Source of the DNA: Pseudomonas nunensis
Lineage (GTDB): Bacteria; Pseudomonadota; Gammaproteobacteria; Pseudomonadales; Pseudomonadaceae
DNA length: 64,000 nucleotides
NCBI RefSeq assembly: GCF_024296925.1
Contig: NZ_CP101125.1
Location: 5,954,501 to 6,018,500, forward strand
Direction: 5' to 3'
Numbering within the stretch: position 1 is the stretch's first letter; each line of letters begins with the position of its first letter. The notes below the pieces were generated by a model. The model worked only from the letters and a program-made list of their open reading frames with translations, was not told where the DNA came from and did not search any database. The position numbers and the translations under genes are program-made. Shown piece after piece: positions 48,410-54,467 of the stretch.

Positions 48410-49381
48410 TCACCGGGCAAGCGCAAGTTTCGGGTCATAAGGCTGGCCCGACTTGAGCACGCCGTAAACGAAGTGCAGCAGCTTGCGCATTGCTGCACAG
48501 ATGATCTGCTTGGGGGCCTTGCCGTTGGCCTTCAAGCGATCCTTCATCGCCATGATCGCCTTGTTATGCTGCAGCGCCACCAGGCCAGGCATGTAAAGGC
48601 CTGCCCGCACGCGCGCTGAGCCGATTTTCGAGATCACGGTGCGGCCTTTGAGCAGTCCCGAGTCCTGTAGCTTGGGGTTCAACCCTGCCGCAGCGACCAA
48701 CTTGCGAGGATCGTCATATTTGCGCAGGTCGCCCAGCTCAGCCAGCAGCCGCTCAAGCGTTTTCTGCCCGATACCGTCGATGGTCACGATCAAGTCGCGC
48801 ATCTCGCGCATATCCGGGTCGTCATCGATGTGTTTTTTGATCGCTTTGTGCGTTTGCGCGATCTCTTTTTCGATATGACGCAGCACGGAGTTGATTGAGC
48901 CTTTGACCTTTTCGTCAGACACCTCCAGACGATTGAGCTCCATTCGTTCCATTTCCTGAAGGTCATCCAGGCGGCGAACCAAGGCTTTCAGCTGGCGATA
49001 CTTCAGAGGCTCCGGCGCCCACAGCTGAAGCTTTTCAGCCTTTTCCCGGGCGAAGTCAGCGATCAGCTTGGCGTCGCTTTTATCGGTTTTGATCCGGCGC
49101 AATTCGCTGCCGGCGTAGGCATGGGTCGTGGCCGGATTGACCACACAGACCCGGTAACCCTTGTTGTAGACGAACTCAGCGAGTTCCAGGTGATAGACAC
49201 TGGTGGCTTCCATCACGATTAGCGCTGAAGGTTCGACCTGCTTCTGCAACCAAGCTTCAAACTCGTTGAAACCCTTGGCGTCGTTAGCCAGTTTGGCTTT
49301 GGTTTTGTGCTTGCCGTTTGGCAAATGTGTAGCGATATCAAAGGTGTTTTTAGCAACATCAACGCCGACGAAACTGGACAT
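48410..49381 (-). CDS. IS110-family transposase
   Basis: A 323-residue DEDD recombinase. The RuvC-like domain begins SFVGVDVAKNTFDIATHLPN, with later acidic residues in VMEATSVYHLELAEF and RIKTDKSDAKLIADFA. A coiled middle part (about 130-190) follows. The C-terminal Transposase_20 domain shows IDGIGQKTLERLLAELGDLR, LVAAAGLNPKLQDSG and the Ser-containing ISKIGSARVRAGLYMPGL. ATG 49381 follows GGAGACGGTC; the frame upstream to 49549 is the non-coding end. The gene is intact. Confidence 0.95.
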   Translation of the reverse strand: MSSFVGVDVAKNTFDIATHLPNGKHKTKAKLANDAKGFNEFEAWLQKQVEPSALIVMEATSVYHLELAEFVYNKGYRVCVVNPATTHAYAGSELRRIKTDKSDAKLIADFAREKAEKLQLWAPEPLKYRQLKALVRRLDDLQEMERMELNRLEVSDEKVKGSINSVLRHIEKEIAQTHKAIKKHIDDDPDMREMRDLIVTIDGIGQKTLERLLAELGDLRKYDDPRKLVAAAGLNPKLQDSGLLKGRTVISKIGSARVRAGLYMPGLVALQHNKAIMAMKDRLKANGKAPKQIICAAMRKLLHFVYGVLKSGQPYDPKLALAR

Positions 49382-49399
49382 GACCGTCTCCCCAATTAG

Positions 49400-49618
49400 A
49401 TCCCTTGCGATCATCACTGCACTCTGTCCAACCTTGTGAATGCGGGCTCTCGCCAGAGACGGGCCCAAGATACCGTTCGAACTGTACGAGTGAGTGTGGA
49501 GGGCTGGAGCACAATCTACGTCACAGGCAAAAAGCCTAAGGAGCTGCACGGCTTCCAGGTCCCTCCCTCGATGATCAGTCGAGAACTATCGCTCCTGACG
49601 GAGCGATAGTCGAGATAC
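49400..49618 (-). ncRNA. Candidate bridge RNA of the IS110 element
   Basis: The 5' non-coding end of the element. A hairpin with stem AAGCC/GGCTT (49532-49536, 49550-49554) has a 13-base loop that contains AAGGAGCTGC (49538-49547), identical to the sequence at the right element/REP junction (49619-49628). A target-guide loop of an IS110 bridge RNA should look like this. A second strong hairpin, CTATCGCTCC-TGAC-GGAGCGATAG (49586-49609), lies at the element end. RNA ends are not known. Confidence 0.5.
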
Positions 49619-49653
49619 AAGGAGCTGCCGAAGGCTGCGATCTTTTGATCTTT
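49619..49653. repeat. REP family C, right arm, split by the IS element
   Basis: AAGGAGCTGCCGAAGGCTGC then GATCTTTTGATC; inverted partner of 48315-48350. Confidence 0.85.
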
Positions 49654-49734
49654 CCTACAAACACCCTTGTCCGGCAATCCCGTCGGAGATTTCCTTCAAG
49701 TTGTAGCGGCATTGGTGAACTTGTTCCGGTCCGG

Positions 49735-49753
49735 AGCCAGGTCTAGTCTGGCT
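49735..49753 (+). other. Small hairpin before the structured leader
   Basis: AGCCAG-GTCTAGT-CTGGCT, a perfect 6-base stem, in the stretch between the IS-split REP and the leader. Only a short T-run follows; could be a weak terminator insulating the leader from the IS. Confidence 0.4.
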
Positions 49754-49754
49754 T

Positions 49755-49993
49755 TGTCACTGAATAAACGGTGACACGGACGTGCAAGTCCGACGAAACT
49801 GTTTAGGTTGCAATTGCCATATAACCCAATGAGCCTTTATTGGCTCGCTGCTTTATGGCGGCTGCGCGCAGGAGATCCTCGGATCTGCTGGGTGTCCTAA
49901 ACAGTCCCGGTCTTGCACACCTGCGCTCGGCCGCCACCCCATTCGCGTGCAAGCGAACGGTGACGGCTCTCACTTACTGTTTAGGATTTTTAT
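49755..49993 (+). promoter_or_regulatory. Structured 5' leader with three copies of a GTGCAAG...ACTGTTTAGG unit
   Basis: Unit 1 (direct): GTGCAAG 49782-49788 and ACTGTTTAGG 49798-49807. Unit 2 (inverted): TCCTAAACAGT 49895-49905 and CTTGCAC 49912-49918. Unit 3 (direct): GTGCAAG 49947-49953 and ACTGTTTAGGA 49976-49986, which contains the AGGA ribosome-binding site 7 bases before the ATG. Unit 2 can pair with unit 3 (11+7 base pairs, hiding AGGA) or with unit 1 (10+7 base pairs, freeing it). Local hairpins: TGTCAC/GTGACA, GGAC-GTGCAA-GTCC, GAGCC/GGCTC, AGATCC/GGATCT and TTCGC-GTGCAA-GCGAA. This looks like a bistable regulatory RNA. Confidence 0.6.
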
Positions 49994-50368
49994 ATGCACA
50001 AGATCACTCCGAATCCTCCAGACAACTCTGGAACCGATTCCCCCGAAGCACTCGACGCCGAAAAAATGAAAGAAGCCGCCGACCGCGCCTTCGCCCATTA
50101 CTTCCCCCCGGCCGAAGAAAAACGATCCAAGCGCCAGAAATACCAGCTCTTCGCCGTCGCCGAGGGTATCAACGACCCCGAAGCCATGCTGGCCAATGCT
50201 TCCGAAGACTTGATGTCCATCAGCGCGATTGCGGCTGACCTGGCAGACGATGTCGAAGGCACACGCCGTTCGGTAGTCCTGGCGATCAGCCGTCTGTCAG
50301 ATGGCGTTCAATTGCTGGTGGAGCGAGTGCTGGATCACCATCAGGCGATGGCTGAAGCCAAGGTCTAG
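49994..50368 (+). CDS. DUF6124/DUF3077-type small cytoplasmic protein
   Basis: A 124-residue protein. A charged N-terminal half (AEKMKEAADRAFAHYFPP) leads to a helical segment LFAVAEGINDPEAMLANASE and LMSISAIAADLADDVEGTRR, then RSVVLAISRLSDGVQLLVER. This resembles the DUF3077/DUF6124 proteins that occur in several copies in fluorescent pseudomonads; function unknown. ATG 49994 has AGGA 7 bases upstream, embedded in the switch-like leader. No partner gene; followed by REPs. Confidence 0.8.
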   Translation: MHKITPNPPDNSGTDSPEALDAEKMKEAADRAFAHYFPPAEEKRSKRQKYQLFAVAEGINDPEAMLANASEDLMSISAIAADLADDVEGTRRSVVLAISRLSDGVQLLVERVLDHHQAMAEAKV

Positions 50369-50392
50369 CCGTTAAATTTCGGTGATTTGAAG

Positions 50393-50467
50393 GGCGCCTT
50401 CGCGGGCAAGCCTCGCTCCTACAAGGACAGCGCAAATCCTGTAGGAGCGAGGCTTGCCCGCGAAGGG
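50393..50467. repeat. REP pair, family B
   Basis: Inverted TGTAGGAGCGAGGCTTGCCC palindromes directly after the DUF6124-type gene. Confidence 0.88.
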
Positions 50468-50501
50468 GCCATAAGCTTCAACATCCATGCAGGCCGACAC
50501 A

Positions 50502-50603
50502 CCGCCTTCGCGAGCAAGCTCGCTCCCACAGGGGATTGAGGTCGGACACACCATTTGTATTCACCGAAGATCACCTGTGGGAGCGGGCTTGCTCGCGAAG
50601 GCG
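50502..50603. repeat. REP pair, family A
   Basis: Inverted family A REPs abutting the stop codon of the sulfotransferase gene; with the family B pair next to it this gap holds two REP types. Likely 3' end of the six-gene operon. Confidence 0.88.
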
Positions 50604-51548
50604 TCAAACCTGCCGATCATTTTCCAGCGCCAGATACGGCCCCCGCGCCCAACGCTCTACCCGCTCAACCAAAAGCGCCGAAGCCTCGCGCCGCTTGCTG
50701 TCACTGTCCCCGACAAACACTTCCGACGGCTGCTTGGCATGCCGCCCAACCGCCGCAAACACCCGCTCTCGCTGCACATCATCCAGCCCAAAAAACCCGG
50801 CCAACCGCCCCGCCATGGCCCCTGGCAACTCACTGTAATTCACCGCCAACCCGCCAAACTCACGGCATTGCGCCAACCCCAAACCCAACAACCGCCCCAA
50901 CCGTCGCGCGATGTAATCCTCACGGCTATCGGAGGCCAAATCATCATCCAACCCGCTAGCCCCAATCATCCCCGGCACCATATGCATCCCCGGCCGGCGC
51001 AGATGGGAAACGGCAATTTCCAGCGGATCGCGGTACAAAAACATCCAGGGCGTCTCAGGAAAACACTCACGCAACAGCGGCAGTTCAGCAATGTTCCACG
51101 CATCGAGTTTGATCACCAACCGTTGCTCCGAACCTCCGCGACGCTGGCCATAAGCGGACATCAACCCTTCAATCGCCCTACGCCGTTCAGCCGCCGGCAA
51201 ATCACTGCGCAGCAACGCATCGAGCGGCGGCGCTTCGCTGATAACGATGTGATCATCAAGCCGCGCAAGCATCTGACTGATCAACGTCGACCCGCACCGC
51301 GACGCGTGAAAGATAAACGCACTCGGCGCCAATCCCGGACTCATCACCTGCCAATCACTAAGAACAGCCAACGGCGTTTGCCGACGAAACGCCTGGTTAA
51401 ACGGCAGCCGCAGCGCATCATCTACAGCCTCGCGAAAAAACGGCTGATGCAGCGGCGTATCACCGAACCAACACCAATCCACCAGCCATTCGCCGGCCTG
51501 CTGCCAGACCCGAATCGGCAACCAACCTTCCAGGTTCAGGCGTTCCAT
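50604..51548 (-). CDS. PAPS-dependent sulfotransferase-like protein (second of the operon)
   Basis: A 314-residue protein. Residues 1-70 form a separate N-terminal part (VWQQAGEWLVDWCWFGD). The sulfotransferase P-loop for the PAPS 5'-phosphosulfate is FHASRCGSTLIS (about 80-91). The 3'-phosphate site is probably MFLYRDPLEIAVSHLRR (about 170-186), with Arg and Ser as in the family. It overlaps the upstream oxygenase gene by 13 bases. Last gene of the operon and, with the APS kinase two genes upstream, likely supplied with PAPS locally. Acceptor unknown; the giant repeat protein is the natural candidate (inference). Confidence 0.83.
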   Translation of the reverse strand: MERLNLEGWLPIRVWQQAGEWLVDWCWFGDTPLHQPFFREAVDDALRLPFNQAFRRQTPLAVLSDWQVMSPGLAPSAFIFHASRCGSTLISQMLARLDDHIVISEAPPLDALLRSDLPAAERRRAIEGLMSAYGQRRGGSEQRLVIKLDAWNIAELPLLRECFPETPWMFLYRDPLEIAVSHLRRPGMHMVPGMIGASGLDDDLASDSREDYIARRLGRLLGLGLAQCREFGGLAVNYSELPGAMAGRLAGFFGLDDVQRERVFAAVGRHAKQPSEVFVGDSDSKRREASALLVERVERWARGPYLALENDRQV

Positions 51549-52321
51549 TGTTCATTCCATTGGCGACGACCGTTGCGCATCGCGGCGCGCAGTTCTTCGC
51601 GGGAAAACACCAGGCCTCGCTCAGCCGCCATCTCTAAAACGCGGGCGACGAAAACCTCTGTATCCACCAAGCCCTGCAACGCTTTCGAAAGCTGCGGATC
51701 ACTGGCCACTAAGCGCTGAAATTGCAGCAAAGCCCCGTCCCCACCATCAGGCGCAGGCGTGGTCGGCAGACCATCGACAATCGCCTGCTCCAACCAAGGA
51801 CCAGGACGGCAATCCAGCACCAAATGAACCCGCGCCGAACAATCGCGATTGTCCACGCGATGCGGCCGCGACAAATCAAGAAACCAACACTCCCCCGCCG
51901 CCATCGGCATGCGCTGGCCATCGAGCATAAAGTCCACCTGAGGCGGACTCAGCAGCGGAATATGCAGGCGCAAATCGGCCCCCGGCTCGCCCAGGTCATA
52001 ATCGCGATGTTCATGAATTTGCCCGCCCGGACCGAGCCGCAACAGGCGCGCCGAAACGATGTCCAGCGGCAGGTCGCGCAAGCCTTGCTGCCAGCGCACA
52101 TCCCGCCGCCACGGCGCACGCACCAACGGTGCACCAAGACCCGGCGACAATTCGGTCAACGCATCCGCCGCCGAAATCAGCGCCACGCCGCTCCAGTCGC
52201 CGGCGAAATAAGCCGTGTTGAAATGACCGTGCCACTCGTCTTCGCCAATCGCCGCCAGCGCCTGCAACAGCAACGGTAGATCCACCGTTACTGGCAGGCG
52301 AGAGAACGCGGCTCGACTCAT
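51536..52321 (-). CDS. Aspartyl/asparaginyl beta-hydroxylase-like Fe(II)/2-oxoglutarate oxygenase
   Basis: A 261-residue protein whose first 190 residues carry the AspH-type double-stranded beta helix: HEHRD at 103-107 with iron ligand His, LHIPLLSPPQVDFMLDG, and the distal His154 in DLSRPHRVDN followed by RVHLVLDC. These motifs mark aspartyl/asparaginyl beta-hydroxylases and related LPS/peptide hydroxylases. The last 70 residues form a separate helical part. The ATG at 52321 overlaps the cysC stop (ATGA), so it is translationally coupled to cysC. It presumably hydroxylates a protein or peptide in this pathway; substrate unproved. Confidence 0.85.
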   Translation of the reverse strand: MSRAAFSRLPVTVDLPLLLQALAAIGEDEWHGHFNTAYFAGDWSGVALISAADALTELSPGLGAPLVRAPWRRDVRWQQGLRDLPLDIVSARLLRLGPGGQIHEHRDYDLGEPGADLRLHIPLLSPPQVDFMLDGQRMPMAAGECWFLDLSRPHRVDNRDCSARVHLVLDCRPGPWLEQAIVDGLPTTPAPDGGDGALLQFQRLVASDPQLSKALQGLVDTEVFVARVLEMAAERGLVFSREELRAAMRNGRRQWNEQWNA

Positions 52322-52923
52322 CGTTGTGGCAGCACCGAACATTCACCGAGCCAGGTCAGCAAGCGGTCAAGACAGGCCTCCACCGACTGCCCGCCGGTGT
52401 CGAGCACCAGCGACGCGGACGGCGGCGATTCGTAAGGCGCGGAGACGCCGGTGAAACCCGCCAGATCGCCGCGACGGGCGCGGGCGTAATGCCCCTTCGG
52501 GTCGCGCTGCTCGCACACCGCCAGGGAGGCGCTGCACCAGACTTCGCGGTAATCCTCGCCGAGGCGTTGGGCAAACATCTCCCGCAGTTCCACCAGCGGC
52601 GCAATCATCGCCAGGATCACAATCTGCCCGTTCTCCACCAGCAACGCGGCCAGTTCACTGGCGCGGCGGATGTTTTCCTGACGATCGCTGTCGGTAAAGC
52701 CCAAATCGCGATTGAGCCCGACCCGCAGCCCGTCGCCGTCGAGCACCACGCTTTGCACGCCGCGTTCGAACAACGTGGCGTGCAGCGCCTGGGCCAGGGT
52801 TGATTTGCCCGCCGCCGGCAAACCGGTCAGCAAAATCGCCGTGCCGCGATGGCCGTTGCGGGCCTCGCGTTGGGCACGGCTGATGCTGGCGGTCGGCGCC
52901 AGTAAATTACTGGGCCGGGGCAT
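52318..52923 (-). CDS. cysC: Adenylylsulfate (APS) kinase CysC
   Basis: A 201-residue stand-alone APS kinase making PAPS from APS and ATP. Walker A GLPAAGKST is at 34-42, then VVLDGDGLRVGLNRDLGFTD, SDRQENIRRASELAALL and DPKGHYARARRGDLAGFTGV, all hallmark segments. Standard length for the family. ATG 52923 overlaps the end of the TolC-like gene by 17 bases; a longer frame to 53022 lies wholly inside that gene. Pseudomonads assimilate sulfate through APS reductase and do not need PAPS for cysteine, so a kinase next to two sulfotransferases is best read as their dedicated donor supply. Confidence 0.94.
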   Translation of the reverse strand: MPRPSNLLAPTASISRAQREARNGHRGTAILLTGLPAAGKSTLAQALHATLFERGVQSVVLDGDGLRVGLNRDLGFTDSDRQENIRRASELAALLVENGQIVILAMIAPLVELREMFAQRLGEDYREVWCSASLAVCEQRDPKGHYARARRGDLAGFTGVSAPYESPPSASLVLDTGGQSVEACLDRLLTWLGECSVLPQR

Positions 52924-54424
52924 GGGCCGCCACCGGCACCGCAATGTTGCCCGACGCCCACGCCGCTTCGCGATTGGCCAACGCGGTGGCGATGGACTGG
53001 ACTTGAGTGGATTGCACTTCATCCGGCATCGGGTCGAGCCCGGCGCTGGCGAAGATCTGGCCGTAGGCGTTACGCAGATCGGCGTAGGACAGGTCCCGGC
53101 GCAAATCCGCCTGCAAGGTGTTCAGTTCACCCTGGATCAAGTCCAGTTCGCCGATGCCGGCCGCCTGGTGACGGTTACGCAACTGGCCGAGGATCTGCCC
53201 GTCGATGCTCGACAGTTCCTGGTTGGTCTGGAACTGATGCAGCGCTTCCTGATAGTTGGCGTTGGCCACGTAGAGCTGCGCCAGCACGGCGATGGACATC
53301 GCCTGACGACGGGCCTTGGCCACTTCTTCGCCGGCCTTGGCCACGTTGATCGCCGCCGGGGCAGAAATCACGTTGAACAGGTTCCAGGTCAATTTCACGC
53401 CGTAGTCGGCCCACTTGTCGTTGACCAAAAACGAGTTGCTGTCGTAGTGCCCGCCGGCCGAAAACTCGATCCCTGGCAACAACCGCAACATGGCTTTGCG
53501 GGTTTCAGCGGTGCTGATACGCGTCTGGTAATCCTGCTCGCGCAGTTCTGGACGACTGGCCAGCGCCTCGTGTTCGAGGCTGGCCATGCCGACTTTCAGT
53601 TGCGGAATGGTGTAGTCATCCGGCGTCGCCAATTTCAGATCGGTGCCCATCGGCAGGTTGATCAGGGTCGACAGTTCGGTCTTTGCCAAGGACAACGCGC
53701 GGCGCTGCTCCTGCAACTGACGGGTCGCCTCGATCAGCGAGCGCTGGTAACCCAACGCCACGACCGGGTCGCCGATGCGTTGTTCGCTCATGCTCTGGCT
53801 GTTGTTGCGCGCGGTATCGACCCGCGCCATCAGGCTGTCGATTTGCGTAAGCAAGCGTTCGGCGGCCACTGCGCGCCAATAGGCCGAGCGCACGTCCTGA
53901 ACGATCGTGTTGATCACTTTGCGCCGGCGTTCCTGAACGATCAGGCGCTGGTCACCCTGCTGCTTGGCGCTGATGTAGCTGACGCCGAAGTCGAGGACGT
54001 TCCAGACCATGGTCAGGTCAGCCACGCGACGGTCGCGGTCCTGGGAAGTCGACGGTTCCAATGACTGGGTGCCGGTGAGCACGCTCTGGCTACTGGAAGC
54101 GCCGACGTTGCTACGTCCGACATAGCCTGCATCCAGGGCCATGCGCGGCAGCATGTCGAAACTGGCGAGGTCGAGTTGGCGTTTGGCCAAAGCCTCTTCC
54201 ATGATCTTGAGCCGGCCTTCTAGGTTGTACTTCACCGCGCGGGCCATCGCCTGGTGCAAGGTCAACGGACCGCTGAGCGGTTCCTGACCTGTGTACATCG
54301 TCTGCATATCGCTTTTGGCACGTTGCTCGCTGACGCTGCGTTCAATCGGTTCACTTTTGACCGCACATCCGCTGATCGCCAGCGCCAGCAGGCTGGCGCC
54401 GAATAACTTATGACTTCTTTTCAT
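52907..54424 (-). CDS. TolC-family outer-membrane lipoprotein, probable type I secretion channel
   Basis: A 505-residue outer-membrane factor. Lipobox AISGCAV (acylated Cys20). Two OEP repeats are visible: LTLHQAMARAVKYNLEGRLK with NTIVQDVRSAYWRAVAAERL, and SLEHEALASRPELREQDYQT with INVAKAGEEVAKARRQAMSI. It differs from the NodT efflux channel at 39813 and lies 43 bases after the giant repeat protein, so it is the likely exit channel for that protein. No ABC exporter or HlyD adaptor gene is present in the window to complete a type I system. Confidence 0.9.
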   Translation of the reverse strand: MKRSHKLFGASLLALAISGCAVKSEPIERSVSEQRAKSDMQTMYTGQEPLSGPLTLHQAMARAVKYNLEGRLKIMEEALAKRQLDLASFDMLPRMALDAGYVGRSNVGASSSQSVLTGTQSLEPSTSQDRDRRVADLTMVWNVLDFGVSYISAKQQGDQRLIVQERRRKVINTIVQDVRSAYWRAVAAERLLTQIDSLMARVDTARNNSQSMSEQRIGDPVVALGYQRSLIEATRQLQEQRRALSLAKTELSTLINLPMGTDLKLATPDDYTIPQLKVGMASLEHEALASRPELREQDYQTRISTAETRKAMLRLLPGIEFSAGGHYDSNSFLVNDKWADYGVKLTWNLFNVISAPAAINVAKAGEEVAKARRQAMSIAVLAQLYVANANYQEALHQFQTNQELSSIDGQILGQLRNRHQAAGIGELDLIQGELNTLQADLRRDLSYADLRNAYGQIFASAGLDPMPDEVQSTQVQSIATALANREAAWASGNIAVPVAAHAPAQ

Positions 54425-54467
54425 CCCTGGATCGCCCCTAGGTGCCGCACTGAATTATGTGTGTGTT

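Larger units (their letters stand above)
48351..49618 (-). mobile_element. IS110-family insertion sequence inserted in a REP pair
   Basis: About 1.27 kb of DNA separating two inverted family C REP arms. It holds a single IS110-type transposase gene (minus), a 59-base end on the 3' side and a 237-base non-coding end on the 5' side. No terminal inverted repeats or target duplication are obvious, as usual in IS110. The long 5' non-coding end is where IS110 elements encode their bridge RNA. Boundaries are inferred by comparison with the intact REP pair at 14973-15046 and may be off by a few bases. Confidence 0.8.

Noticed and set aside
49755..49993. Leader considered as a group II intron fragment or integron attC-like site
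   Set aside because: No domain V-like hairpin or reverse-transcriptase remnant and no attC core sites; complementarity to the ribosome-binding site explains the repeats better.
49840..50238. 132-residue frame overlapping the leader and the DUF6124-type gene
   Set aside because: Arg/Ser-rich out-of-frame translation; the 49994 frame has a proper start and matches a known family type.
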